64,000 nucleotides of DNA, taken from contig JBKDZR010000072.1 in the NCBI GenBank assembly GCA_047971485.1, positions 1 through 64,000 on the forward strand, written 5' to 3'. Each line of letters starts with the position of its first letter. The first letter of the stretch is position 1. Position numbers and translations under genes: made by a program. This DNA comes from JBKDZR01 sp047971485. Lineage in GTDB: Bacteria > Pseudomonadota > Alphaproteobacteria > Rhodobacterales > Rhodobacteraceae. The notes under the pieces were generated by a model, which saw nothing but the letters and a program-made list of their open reading frames with translations, was not told the DNA's origin and searched no databases. This document shows, piece by piece, positions 26,156 through 34,545 of this stretch.

Positions 26156-26256
26156 CAGTCCAACAGGGAGTGTGCCCTTGCCCCGGCACATGGGGATCTT
26201 CTTTTCGTATCCTAATCAGAAACAATCATAAATTCAAACCGGAACTTCAAGCATGT

Positions 26257-26943
26257 TCAAGATACAAGCCGATAGCCCCCGTTTTCGGTAACCAGCAACC
26301 GGGCGTTCGAGGGGTCCGGTTCAATCTTCTGGCGCAGACGATAAATGTGGGTCTCCAGTGTATGGGTGGTGACACCGGCATTATACCCCCACACCTCGTG
26401 CAACAACACGTCGCGGGGCACCACACCTTCCGAGGCGCGGTACAGAAACTTGAGAATATTGGTTTCCTTCTCGGTCAGGCGAATCTTGCGCTCGCGCTCA
26501 TCGATCAACATCTTCATCGACGGTTTGAACGTATAGGGCCCAAGCTGGAACACCGCATCTTCGCTTTGTTCATGCTGACGCAACTGCGCCCGGATCCGGG
26601 CCAGCAATACAGGAAACTTGAAGGGCTTGGTGACATAGTCGTTCGCCCCCGCGTCAAGCCCGAGAATGGTGTCGGCATCCGTGTCATGGCCGGTCAGGAT
26701 GAGCACAGGACACTTCACCCCCTGCTTGCGCATCCGGCGGCACAACTCACGCCCGTCCGTATCCGGCAACCCCACATCCAGAATGATCAGATCGTAGACT
26801 GCCGATTTCACCTTGGCCAACGCATCAGCGCCATCGCCGGCTTCGAATACGTCGAAATCATCGGTCATAACCAGTTGCTCTGACAGGGCCTCACGCAGGT
26901 CCTCATCATCATCAACCAGCAAAATCTTCTTGAGTACACTCAT
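26257..26943 (-). CDS. OmpR-family response regulator, CenR-like
   Basis: The 228-residue protein has a receiver domain with acidic pocket DDD (residues 11-13), phosphoacceptor D56 in IILDVGLPD and Lys in YVTKPF. A winged-helix OmpR DNA-binding domain follows (VTTHTLETHIYRLRQKIEPDP). ILGLDAGANDYVTKPFKF with an adjacent DVGLPDTDGRELCRRMRK is like CenR, the envelope-control regulator of Caulobacter and Rhodobacter; that identification is from memory. No sensor kinase gene is adjacent. Its promoter region is shared with the divergent ribA. Confidence 0.85.
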   Translation of the reverse strand: MSVLKKILLVDDDEDLREALSEQLVMTDDFDVFEAGDGADALAKVKSAVYDLIILDVGLPDTDGRELCRRMRKQGVKCPVLILTGHDTDADTILGLDAGANDYVTKPFKFPVLLARIRAQLRQHEQSEDAVFQLGPYTFKPSMKMLIDERERKIRLTEKETNILKFLYRASEGVVPRDVLLHEVWGYNAGVTTHTLETHIYRLRQKIEPDPSNARLLVTENGGYRLVS

Positions 26944-27099
26944 GGATACCTCCCGGCTTGCTTTGTGACAGATGCAAATCCCCCACGCTGTTCACAAGAT
27001 TTGCTGCAAAACCCTCACGCAGTCGTGTGGGATCGCCGGCGAATGTTTCATTGCGTTTCAAAACGGGTTAGGCGGAGGGGAACAAACGGGAGCTGTCAC

Positions 27100-28179
27100 A
27101 TGGGGCTTTCTCCGACATTGCCGGAAACCATCGCCAGGGCGCGGGGCGATCTGCGCCTTGGGGTGCCGGTTGTCCTGACCGCTCCCGGCCAGGCGGCGGT
27201 TTTCGTCGCAGCAGAAACCCTGAGCACACCACGGCTGGCTGCCCTGCGACAAATCGGTCAGCCCGTTCTGGCCATCACCCAAAGGCGGGCAGAAACACTG
27301 AAGGCGCGCGCCTATGATGGCGATCTGGCCCGGATTCACCTGCCCCACGACGCCGATCTGCGTTGGATTGAGGCCATCGCTGATCCCGCCGACGACTTGG
27401 CCCAGCCGCTGAAAGGGCCGCTGCATACCGAACGTGCGGGCGCTGCGGACATGCACCGGGCAGCGCTGCTGCTGTCCAAGGCCGCGCGGCTGTTGCCGGC
27501 GGCCGTCGGGGTGACAATTGCCCCAACCGCCCTGCCCCCCGGGCTGACCGTGATCGCCGCCGACGATGTGATGGAGCATTCGATGGCGATCAGCACGCTG
27601 GATGAAATCGTCTCGGCCCATGTGCCCCTGGCCACAGCCTCGGCCGCCCGCCTGCATATTTTCCGGCCCGAAGATGGCGGTGAGGAACACTACGCCGTGG
27701 AAATCGGCAGCCCCGCCCGTGATCAACCGGTTCTGACCCGCCTGCATTCGGCCTGTTTTACCGGCGATCTGCTGGGGTCACTCAAATGCGATTGCGGACC
27801 GCAGTTGAACGGGGCGCTGACCCAGATGGGCCAGGCAGGGGCCGGGATCCTGCTATATCTCAATCAGGAAGGGCGTGGCATCGGGCTGGCCAACAAGATG
27901 CGCGCCTATGCCTTGCAGGACCAGGGGTTTGACACGGTCGAAGCCAACCACCGCCTGGGCTTTGAGGATGATGAACGCGATTTCCGGGTGGGCGCACAGT
28001 TGCTTGGCAAGATGGGCTTTGCCACAGTTCGGCTGATGACCAACAATCCCGGCAAGGTCAGGATGCTGGAAAGCTGTGGCATCAAGGTGGCCGAACGGGT
28101 CCCGCTGCGGATCGGCCGTGGACCGCTGAACGCCGCCTATCTGGATACCAAGGCCGCCAAATCCGGACATCTGCTGTGA
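27100..28179 (+). CDS. ribA: GTP cyclohydrolase II with an N-terminal RibB-like extension
   Basis: RibA opens GTP to start riboflavin synthesis. The C-terminal half (from about residue 205) is complete: the zinc cysteines in CFTGDLLGSLKCDCG, QEGRGIGL, and NPGKVRMLESCGIKVAERVPL. The first 150 residues resemble the RibB (DHBP synthase) fold (ARARGDLRLGVPVVL...AVFVAAETLS) but lack its acidic catalytic cluster, so they are probably inactive. ATG 27100 is used; the open frame from 26965 adds a weakly coding stretch. The stop overlaps the next start (GTGA). Confidence 0.92.
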   Translation: MGLSPTLPETIARARGDLRLGVPVVLTAPGQAAVFVAAETLSTPRLAALRQIGQPVLAITQRRAETLKARAYDGDLARIHLPHDADLRWIEAIADPADDLAQPLKGPLHTERAGAADMHRAALLLSKAARLLPAAVGVTIAPTALPPGLTVIAADDVMEHSMAISTLDEIVSAHVPLATASAARLHIFRPEDGGEEHYAVEIGSPARDQPVLTRLHSACFTGDLLGSLKCDCGPQLNGALTQMGQAGAGILLYLNQEGRGIGLANKMRAYALQDQGFDTVEANHRLGFEDDERDFRVGAQLLGKMGFATVRLMTNNPGKVRMLESCGIKVAERVPLRIGRGPLNAAYLDTKAAKSGHLL

Positions 28180-28712
28180 CCTGGGGCGATCTTGTCGTCA
28201 CCCCCCAAGGCGCGCGGCTGAACGGATACCGCCTGCCCTGCGCCATCGGACGCGGCGGGATTACCACGCAAAAGCACGAAGGCGACGGCGCGACACCGGC
28301 CGGATCCCACCGGATCGTCGGGCTTCTGTACCGGGCCGATCGTTTGCCTTCGCCAGCGCCCTGGGGCGTCCCGATCCGGCCCGGTGACCTGTGGTCCGAC
28401 GATCCAGCACGCCCCGAATACAACCACCAGGTCCGCGCGCCCTATGAGGGCAGCCACGAACGACTGCGCCGGGCCGATCCGCTGTATGATATCGTACTGA
28501 TCATCAACTGGAACTGGCCACAGGCGCGGTCCGGGCACGGCTCGGCGATCTTTTTGCATCAATGGCGTCGCCCCCGCTTTCCAACCGAGGGCTGCGTGGC
28601 CTTCGCACGGGATGATCTGCTCTGGCTGGCGCCGCGCCTGGCCCCGGGGACACGGCTTGAGGTACGGGGCACGGACGGTAAGCAGGCAGATCAGCCCTCG
28701 GGCGTCGCCTGA
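28176..28712 (+). CDS. L,D-transpeptidase (YkuD) family protein
   Basis: The 178-residue protein contains the YkuD catalytic pair: His128 in IFLHQW and Cys140 in TEGCVAF. Members make 3-3 peptidoglycan crosslinks or attach proteins to it. No signal peptide is visible at the GTG start (28176), which overlaps the ribA stop as GTGA; the protein may therefore be cytosolic or poorly annotated at its N-terminus. GTG was preferred because no ATG is nearer the conserved start. It is convergent with the YggS gene, overlapping by 22 bases. Confidence 0.85.
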   Translation: MTWGDLVVTPQGARLNGYRLPCAIGRGGITTQKHEGDGATPAGSHRIVGLLYRADRLPSPAPWGVPIRPGDLWSDDPARPEYNHQVRAPYEGSHERLRRADPLYDIVLIINWNWPQARSGHGSAIFLHQWRRPRFPTEGCVAFARDDLLWLAPRLAPGTRLEVRGTDGKQADQPSGVA

Positions 28713-29353
28713 CGTGCCCCGAAAATCGCCGATCCGACACGGACATGGGTGGCCCCAAGGGCGATCGCACGCTCGAAATCGCCACTCATCCCCATGGACA
28801 ACCCGGTCAAACCATTGCGTTCAGCCAGTTTGCGCAACAGAGCGAAATGCAGGCTGGGATCTTCACCCACCGGGGGAATGCACATCAGGCCCCGCACAAC
28901 CAGATCCATTTCCCGGCAGCGGGCGACGAACGCATCGGTTTCTCCCGGCAGGATCCCGGCTTTTTGCGGCTCCGCGCCTGTATTCACCTGAATGAACAGG
29001 TCCGGGCAGGACCCGCGCGCCTGGGCCGCCTCGGCCAGTTTCAGCGCCAGCTTTTCACGATCCAGCGAATGGAGGGTGCCGAACAGATCCAGCGCCTGTT
29101 TCAGCTTGTTGGTTTGCAAAGGCCCCAGAAGGTGCAGGTCGATCGCGCCATAGCGCTGGCGATACGCGGGCCAACGACCGGCCGCTTCCTGCACGCGGTT
29201 TTCACCGAATACCCGATGCCCCGCCTCCAGCACCGCTTCGATCCGATCGGCGGGCTGCACCTTGGAGACGGCAATCAGCGCCACCGATCCCGGGGCACGT
29301 CCGGCACGGGCCGTCGCGCGGGCGATGCGTCCTTCAATCTCGGCAAGTGACAT
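28691..29353 (-). CDS. YggS family pyridoxal-phosphate homeostasis protein
   Basis: The 220-residue PLP-binding barrel of the alanine-racemase fold type has the cofactor Lys in LIAVSKVQPAD (about residue 36), GENRVQEA, HLLGPLQTNKLK, and SMGMSGDFERAIALGATHVRVGSAIFG. YggS binds PLP and affects amino- and keto-acid balance; it has no established catalysis. The ATG at 29353 follows a GGAAG-like site. It lies downstream of the porin, separated by a terminator, and overlaps the convergent YkuD gene. Confidence 0.94.
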   Translation of the reverse strand: MSLAEIEGRIARATARAGRAPGSVALIAVSKVQPADRIEAVLEAGHRVFGENRVQEAAGRWPAYRQRYGAIDLHLLGPLQTNKLKQALDLFGTLHSLDREKLALKLAEAAQARGSCPDLFIQVNTGAEPQKAGILPGETDAFVARCREMDLVVRGLMCIPPVGEDPSLHFALLRKLAERNGLTGLSMGMSGDFERAIALGATHVRVGSAIFGARQATPEG

Positions 29354-29381
29354 CTCATTCTTCCCCACTGGCCATAAAGAA

Positions 29382-29407
29382 AAAGAGCGGGCCAAGGCCC
29401 GCTCTTT
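29382..29407 (-). terminator. Rho-independent terminator of the porin gene
   Basis: A 12-bp perfect stem (AAAGAGCGGGCC with its complement around an AA loop) lies about 20 bases after the porin stop. On the minus strand it is followed by TTTTCTTT, giving a strong terminator for the porin transcript. Confidence 0.92.
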
Positions 29408-29427
29408 CCCAATCGGATCACGTCAGA

Positions 29428-30408
29428 TCAGAACGTGAACTTGACACCGAAGTCGGCCATCTCGTCGTTGTCGACCGAGATGATGCCGCCGGCCAGAGCA
29501 GCACCGCCGCCCAGGTCGTAGATCGCGCCGATGCCGTAGGCGTCTTTCTTGTCGTCGTTGTCCGAGAAGGTCACGCCGTCGTCACCGTCAACTTTACGGT
29601 AGAACGCGCTCAGGGTCAGGGCGTCCCAGGTGCCTTCAGCCGACACGCCGTACTGATGCACTTCGCCGTCGTCTTCACCTTCGGCATAGCCGTAGATGCC
29701 TTTCAGGGTGATGTCCGAGAAGGTCACGGAAACCGCACCCAGGATTTGCTCCCAGTCTTGGTTGACGGTCGCGAAGGTGATGTTTTCGTCGCCCATATCA
29801 ACGCTGACGCTGGCGCCTTCGGACACTTTTTCGTAGCCGAGGCCAACGCTCCACATGCCGCCATCATAGCCGGCACCAACCGAGTACTCTTCGTTATCGG
29901 TCATGCCCAGCGACATGGTCAGGCCGTTAACGGTGTAGATGTAACGGGCAACAGGGTTTCTGCTGTTGCTACCGATCAGGTAGGTGATTTCGTCGTAGTC
30001 GTTCAGACCGGTCAGCGAATCGAAGCTGAGGTCGCCGACAACCAGTTCGGCAGCGCCGTTGACGTCACCCATTTCCAGTTTGCCGAACTCACCGGAGATG
30101 AAGACAACACCGTCGGTGCCGCTGTCCACACCGCCGGTAGCAGCGTCGCCGGCTTCGTGGGCGCGCATCCAGCCACCGAAGGCCAGGCCACCGTCGGTTT
30201 CGCCGGTCGCGTCAAAGCGGATCCGGAAACGGCTGTTGAAGTTGTAATCTTCGTCGGAATCTTTGCCGGCGGCGGCTTTGTTCGCGTTGGTGAACATGTC
30301 TTCGCCGTAAACGATACCCATGCGCGCATCACCAGACACGGTCACATCAGCAGCAGCAACGCCAGCGCCAAACACCAGGGCGGTCGAAGCAAGAAGAACC
30401 TTTTTCAT
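29428..30408 (-). CDS. Outer-membrane porin (Rhodobacter type)
   Basis: The 326-residue protein begins with a typical signal (MKKVLLASTALVFGAGVAAA) and then alternating beta-strand sequence rich in Gly, Asp and aromatic residues (SGDARMGIVYG...), ending in a C-terminal phenylalanine (KFTF) typical of outer-membrane barrels. It should form a general diffusion trimer for small hydrophilic solutes. The ATG at 30408 is chosen because the signal starts there. Strong terminator and isolated position suggest high expression. Confidence 0.93.
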   Translation of the reverse strand: MKKVLLASTALVFGAGVAAADVTVSGDARMGIVYGEDMFTNANKAAAGKDSDEDYNFNSRFRIRFDATGETDGGLAFGGWMRAHEAGDAATGGVDSGTDGVVFISGEFGKLEMGDVNGAAELVVGDLSFDSLTGLNDYDEITYLIGSNSRNPVARYIYTVNGLTMSLGMTDNEEYSVGAGYDGGMWSVGLGYEKVSEGASVSVDMGDENITFATVNQDWEQILGAVSVTFSDITLKGIYGYAEGEDDGEVHQYGVSAEGTWDALTLSAFYRKVDGDDGVTFSDNDDKKDAYGIGAIYDLGGGAALAGGIISVDNDEMADFGVKFTF

Positions 30409-30517
30409 CTTTTCCCTCGTAGATCTTAAGGTGGTCCTCAAACCGGGGAGGACCCGTTTGAGTTGGCCTTATCTCACCCACTCGTCCGGCCAAAACAATA
30501 TCGCCGTCCGGAAAGCT

Positions 30518-30537
30518 CCAATACCGGACAATATTGG
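30518..30537. promoter_or_regulatory. Palindrome upstream of the porin gene
   Basis: CCAATA and TATTGG form inverted arms separated by eight bases, within the 260-bp divergent promoter region between the porin and lipoprotein genes. GTCCGG-like words recur nearby (around 30484 and 30507). The dyad looks like an operator; the regulator is not known. Confidence 0.35.
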
Positions 30538-30668
30538 TGCAGCTTTGCCACAGTCTTGTCTCGACCCGGAAATCCCGCGGTGGGCGTGGCCCAACGCAAA
30601 GCGCCTTGTGACGCGCCCCACACTGGGCTAGGTCTGCCCGAGGCCCAGACGATTGAGGACCGGCAGGA

Positions 30669-31151
30669 ATGAAACTGGCACATAGCCTGATGGCGATGAT
30701 GATGGCGGCTTCGGTCGTTGCGGGATGCAGCGGTGAATCCAGGATGGTCCGGCCCGCCGATGGGACAGGCGACACCCCAACCGACATCGAAATCGAACGG
30801 GAAGGCCAATCCACCCTGTGGGATCTGTTCGACAACAATGACGATCCCAGCGTCACGCTGCGGGTCAACCGCCATATCTGGGTCGCGGCGCAGGAAGTGC
30901 TGAACTTCATGCCTGTCGAGTCCTCTGATCCGTTCTCAGGCGTGCTGGTTCTGGGCTATGGGGTTCCGCCGGGCGGCAGCCGCGCCTATCGCGCCACTGT
31001 CTATGTCCAGGATCCTGCGCTTGATGCACGATCGCTGAACCTGGCCCTGTCGACCCGCTCCGGTCCGGCCTCGGCCGATACGGTCAAGGCGGTGGAAGAC
31101 GCGATCCTGACCCGGGCCCGGCAATTGCGGATTCGCGATCAGGGCCTCTGA
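30669..31151 (+). CDS. DUF3576 domain lipoprotein
   Basis: The 160-residue product has a lipobox (SVVAGC, Cys20) after a short signal and is probably an envelope lipoprotein. The body (LWDLFDNNDDPSVTLRVNRHIWVAAQEVLNFMPVESSDPFSGVLVLGYG) matches the DUF3576 family of alphaproteobacteria. No activity is assigned. Downstream, arsC follows after 115 bases; the tail of DUF3576 genes is often near lptE, which is not in this window. The start is fixed by AGGA about four bases upstream. Confidence 0.85.
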   Translation: MKLAHSLMAMMMAASVVAGCSGESRMVRPADGTGDTPTDIEIEREGQSTLWDLFDNNDDPSVTLRVNRHIWVAAQEVLNFMPVESSDPFSGVLVLGYGVPPGGSRAYRATVYVQDPALDARSLNLALSTRSGPASADTVKAVEDAILTRARQLRIRDQGL

Positions 31152-31266
31152 TCCGGCCCCGGGGCCTGCAAAGCCAGCCGAAACGACATCCCCCTTTGGG
31201 GCGCTGTGCGCGGGTCCCCCACAGATCGCGTCCTGTTTCATAGATCGCCCCGCCCAAAGGAGGCCC

Positions 31267-31626
31267 ATGATGATCGTCATTTACCACAATCCAGCCTGCT
31301 CGACCTCGCGCAAGGTACTGGACCGGATCCGGCAATCGGGCACCGAACCCGTGGTGATCACCTATCTCAAGGACGGATGGACCCGGGGCCAATTGCTGGG
31401 CCTGTTCGCCGCCGCCGGCCTGACAGCACGGCAAGCGATGCGGGACAAGCGATCCCCCGCGGCCGATCTGGGCCTGCTTGCCCCGGACGTGACCGAGGAC
31501 ACAATCCTGACCGCCATGGTGGCCCACCCCGAGCTGGTCAACCGGCCCATCGTCGCAAGCCCCAAGGGCGTACGCCTGTGCCGCCCGGCCGAGATCATTG
31601 AAGATCTGCTGCCAGACGTGGCCTGA
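31267..31626 (+). CDS. arsC: Arsenate reductase (glutaredoxin-type, ArsC)
   Basis: The 119-residue thioredoxin-fold protein has the catalytic Cys in NPACSTSRKVL (Cys11) and a downstream KRSP-like loop and RPIVASPKGVRLCRP. It reduces arsenate to arsenite using glutathione and glutaredoxin. AAAGGAGG precedes the ATGATG, so either codon 1 or 2 starts. No ars transporter or ars regulator is adjacent, so an arsenate-linked role is by family only; related YffB-like proteins (Spx/ArsC) also exist. Confidence 0.85.
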   Translation: MMIVIYHNPACSTSRKVLDRIRQSGTEPVVITYLKDGWTRGQLLGLFAAAGLTARQAMRDKRSPAADLGLLAPDVTEDTILTAMVAHPELVNRPIVASPKGVRLCRPAEIIEDLLPDVA

Positions 31627-31652
31627 TCATCTGTTGCCCCCTGCCCCAAAGG

Positions 31653-31684
31653 GAAAAGCCCGACCGAAACCGGCCGGGCCTTTC
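31653..31684. terminator. Bidirectional terminator between arsC and atpF
   Basis: A GC-rich stem (GCCCG-A-CCG with CGG-C-CGGGC, one mismatch, AAAC loop) is flanked by AAAA on the left and TTT on the right, so it can end both the plus-strand arsC transcript and the minus-strand atp operon. Confidence 0.8.
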
Positions 31685-31706
31685 ATGTCTGCGACGATCC
31701 AGATGC

Positions 31707-32264
31707 TCAGTGCAGCTTTGCGGCTACGTCATCAATGGATTTGTCGATCAGGGCATTGGCTGCCTTCGCCGTCATCTGATCGCGGATCAGATCCCTTGCT
31801 GCCGCTACGGCAACAGTGACGGCACGATCACGCACCTCTTTCACCGCCTTGGCCTCGGCCTGTTCGATCTGATCCTCGGCCGCGGCCAGACGCCGCGCGA
31901 TCGAAAGTTCCAGATCGGCCTTGGATTGCTCGGCCGCGGCCGCGGCCTCTTTGCGGGCAGCCTCGACGATGCGTTGCGCCTGCTCCTGCATATCCTTTTG
32001 CTTGCGCTCGTATGAGGCCAGCACCTTCTGCGCCTCTTCGCGCAGGGCCTTGGCCTCATCCAGATCACTTTTGATCCCGACCGCGCGCTTGTCCAGCATG
32101 CCACCGATCATCCCGGGGACTTTGAAATAGACAAGGATCGCAATGAACAGCAGGAAGGCCAGCAGCACAACGAAGTTCGTGTTGTGCAGCGAAAAGAACG
32201 GCCCCGAAGCCGCCAGCGCGGGGCTGGCGCACAGGATCAGGGCGAGGGTTAGTTTCTTCATCAC
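31707..32264 (-). CDS. atpF: ATP synthase F0 subunit b
   Basis: The 185-residue peripheral-stalk subunit has one N-terminal hydrophobic helix (FVVLLAFLLFIAILVYF) followed by a long charged, Ala-rich coiled coil that reaches F1. A short signal-like segment precedes it (MMKKLTLALILCASPALA). It is the last F0 gene in atpI-atpB-atpE-atpF'-atpF and ends near a bidirectional terminator. Two adjacent ATGs are possible starts. Confidence 0.93.
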   Translation of the reverse strand: MMKKLTLALILCASPALAASGPFFSLHNTNFVVLLAFLLFIAILVYFKVPGMIGGMLDKRAVGIKSDLDEAKALREEAQKVLASYERKQKDMQEQAQRIVEAARKEAAAAAEQSKADLELSIARRLAAAEDQIEQAEAKAVKEVRDRAVTVAVAAARDLIRDQMTAKAANALIDKSIDDVAAKLH

Positions 32265-32265
32265 C

Positions 32266-32820
32266 TCAGCCCTTCATCTGATTGCCGACCGCAGCCGCAA
32301 CCTTGGCCTCATCGGCCTCGGTTCCCAGCGCAGCCAAAAGCGAAATTGCCGTATCCCGGGCCACGGCCTCGACACTGTCCAGGGCACCGGCGCGAATCCC
32401 GGCGATGCGCTGCTCCGACTCGGCGGTCTTGGCGGCGATCTGGGCATCCGCCGTGGCAATGGCCTTGTCCAGGTCCACCTGGATTTCGGCCCGGGCCTCG
32501 CCGGCAATACGCGCGCTTTCCGCGCGGGCGTCAGCCAAGGCCTTGGTATAGGCCTCTTCCGCATCCACGGCCCGCTGCCTAAGCGCCTCGGCCGCGGCGA
32601 TATCGCCGGAAATCGTGCCCTGACGGTCCGCCAGGATTGTCGAAATCCGGGGAAGCGCCTTGCGGGTCAGGATATAGTAGATCGCGACCAGCGCGACCAC
32701 CAGCCAGAAGATCTGGTTGGAAAAGGTCGAGAAATCGAGCTGCGGCATGCCCGCAGCCTCAGTGGCCTGTTCAGCCAGCGAGGCGGCCATGCCGTGCCCC
32801 GTTTCGGTTGTTTGGGCCAT
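32266..32820 (-). CDS. atpF': ATP synthase F0 subunit b' (b2)
   Basis: This 184-residue paralogue of subunit b has a Gln/Met-rich N-terminus, one membrane helix (IFWLVVALVAIYYIL), then an Ala/Glu-rich coiled coil. Heterodimeric b/b' stalks are typical of photosynthetic and other alphaproteobacterial F-ATPases. ATG 32820 is preceded by GGAGGGA, which decides the start over 32874. It is one base from atpF. Confidence 0.93.
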   Translation of the reverse strand: MAQTTETGHGMAASLAEQATEAAGMPQLDFSTFSNQIFWLVVALVAIYYILTRKALPRISTILADRQGTISGDIAAAEALRQRAVDAEEAYTKALADARAESARIAGEARAEIQVDLDKAIATADAQIAAKTAESEQRIAGIRAGALDSVEAVARDTAISLLAALGTEADEAKVAAAVGNQMKG

Positions 32821-32903
32821 CTTTCCCTCCAGGAACCCGGTCTCCCAACACGAACCGGCGGGATTGCCCCGCACGGTTCGGGCGTAAGGACGGTTCTAAC
32901 GGA

Positions 32904-33140
32904 TCAGACGGCAAACATCAGCAGCAGAGCGACGAGGAACGAAAAGATCCCCAGGGCTTCTGCAAAGGCGATGCCGATGAACAGCGTCGCGGTCTGATCG
33001 GCAGCAGCCGAAGGGTTGCGCAGGGCGCCCGACAGGAAGTTGCCGGCCACGTTGCCCACACCCATCGCAGAACCGCCCATGCCCATGCAGGCCAGACCAG
33101 CGCCGATGTACGCACCCATTTGAACGATATCGCCTTCCAT
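32904..33140 (-). CDS. atpE: ATP synthase F0 subunit c
   Basis: The 78-residue proteolipid has two membrane helices joined by a polar loop (RNPSAAAD). The proton-carrying carboxylate is Glu61 in FIGIAFAEALGIFSF, the second helix, which places it in the proton-type c ring. The Gly-rich first helix (GAGLACMGMGGSAMGVG) packs the ring. It is in the F0 operon between atpB and atpF'. Confidence 0.97.
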   Translation of the reverse strand: MEGDIVQMGAYIGAGLACMGMGGSAMGVGNVAGNFLSGALRNPSAAADQTATLFIGIAFAEALGIFSFLVALLLMFAV

Positions 33141-33202
33141 TTCGTGTACTCCTTACGTTGGAAGTGAATTTCAGATGTTGAATAGTTCCGGGGACCCTTG
33201 CG

Positions 33203-33955
33203 TCAGTGGCCGGGATGCAGCGCATCCTTCAGGTAGACGCAGGTCAGGATCGTGAAGACATAGGCCTGGATAAAGGCCACCAGGATTTCCAGCCCATACA
33301 TGGCGGTGATCGCCACCACCGAAACCGGGGCGATCGCGGCAATCGCGGCAAAGCCGGCGAAGACCTTTATCACCGCGTGACCGGCCATCATGTTGCCAGC
33401 AAGACGGATGGAATGGCTGACCGGGCGAACGAAATAGGAAATCACCTCGATCAGGGCCAGAACAGGCCGCAGCGGCAGCGGCGCAGCCTTGACCCAGAAG
33501 AGGCCCAGGAACGACGCGCCATGCTTGACGAAGCCCAGCACCGTCACCGACACGAACACTGCCAGCGCCAGAACGGCGGTGACCGCGATATGGCTGGTGG
33601 TGGTGAAGGCGGTCGGCAGCAGGCCCAGAAAGTTCGCCACGACGATGAACATGAACAGGGTAAAGATGTAGGGGAAGTAGCGTACGGCATCCTTGCCAGT
33701 GACGTCTTCAACCATCTTGTAGACAAAGCCATAGGCCAGTTCGGCCACCGATTGCAGCCGTCCCGGCACCAGCCGCCCGTTGCGCGTTCCCCAGACCAGC
33801 AGCAGGGCGATCACACCCACGGTCAGGGCCAGCCACAGGGTGACATTGGTCGGCGTGTACCAATGAACCGCATCGCCACCGAAAAGCGGTGTCACGATGA
33901 ACTGATCCATCGGGTGAAACACAAGACCGCCGTCGTTGTTTGCCTCTGTCGCCAC
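33203..33955 (-). CDS. atpB: ATP synthase F0 subunit a
   Basis: The 250-residue protein carries the essential Arg in SIRLAGNMMAGHAVIKVF and further membrane helices that build the proton half-channels. The N-terminal section (HPMDQFIVTPLFGG) and the C-terminal IQAYVFTILTCVYLKDALH are typical. It is the second gene of the F0 operon and is followed by atpE after 62 bases. Confidence 0.97.
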   Translation of the reverse strand: MATEANNDGGLVFHPMDQFIVTPLFGGDAVHWYTPTNVTLWLALTVGVIALLLVWGTRNGRLVPGRLQSVAELAYGFVYKMVEDVTGKDAVRYFPYIFTLFMFIVVANFLGLLPTAFTTTSHIAVTAVLALAVFVSVTVLGFVKHGASFLGLFWVKAAPLPLRPVLALIEVISYFVRPVSHSIRLAGNMMAGHAVIKVFAGFAAIAAIAPVSVVAITAMYGLEILVAFIQAYVFTILTCVYLKDALHPGH

Positions 33956-34000
33956 CGTTCGTCCCCTCGTCCTCTTGCGTGCGCTGTTTCCAGCGCCCTG

Positions 34001-34342
34001 TCACTTGCCCGGCCCGGGCCCTGTTTCCGGTGCGGCCGCACTGTGCCGCTTGTTCTGCATCTCGGCTGCAGTGCGCATCATCGTCTTCACACCGGCCGCA
34101 AAGCCGAGAAGGATGAACAGCACCATCAGGAAGGGGGTTGTCCCGAACAACCAGTCCAGCCCGTATCCGACGCCAAAGCCGATCCCGAGACCGGCCACAA
34201 GTTCCGTTACCATCCGCCAGGCCATGTTTGCCTGGGAATATTTCTGTTCCTGATGGCTTTTCCGCGGCGCAATACTTGCGCGTGCTGCCGTCAACCGGGC
34301 ATCGAGCGCTTTCATACGCGCCTCATGCTGGTCCTCGGCCAT
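34001..34342 (-). CDS. atpI: ATP synthase protein I
   Basis: AtpI is a small two-helix membrane protein that helps c-ring assembly. The 113 residues have a polar N-terminus, then MVTELVAGLGIGFGVGYGLDWLFG and a second helix (LMVLFILLGFAAGVKTMM), as usual. ATG 34342 is chosen because the conserved region begins there; the frame is open to 34411 but lacks similarity. It leads the F0 operon. Confidence 0.87.
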   Translation of the reverse strand: MAEDQHEARMKALDARLTAARASIAPRKSHQEQKYSQANMAWRMVTELVAGLGIGFGVGYGLDWLFGTTPFLMVLFILLGFAAGVKTMMRTAAEMQNKRHSAAAPETGPGPGK

Positions 34343-34367
34343 CGCGGGTCCCCTCAGGTTCGGGCGC

Positions 34368-34396
34368 AACCTAGGCAGAGCCCCCGGTGCTGTCAA
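34368..34396 (-). promoter_or_regulatory. Candidate sigma-70 promoter of the atp F0 operon
   Basis: Minus-strand TTGACA (34396-34391) is followed by a 17-base spacer and TAGGTT (34373-34368), 26 bases before the atpI ATG. The -35 is perfect and the spacing is ideal; the -10 fits only partly. Confidence 0.55.
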
Positions 34397-34545
34397 CGGC
34401 GATAAATACATGAGAAATTCACCGCAATGAATTGATATTAAAGGATACCCTTAACGCCCTACGCCGACCACCCAACGGGATCATCCCCCAGCCACATTCA
34501 ACCCAACGGTTGACTAATCCGAATTCCCATCCATGATCGCCTGCC

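Larger units (their letters stand above)
25921..26256. other. 336-bp intergenic region: flgE promoter and response-regulator terminator
   Basis: This holds the promoter of the flgE-flgK-flgL-flgI operon on the minus strand, including a candidate CtrA site, and the intrinsic terminator of the response regulator gene. The AT-rich stretch 26000-26110 stands out from its surroundings. No gene is supported. Confidence 0.6.
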
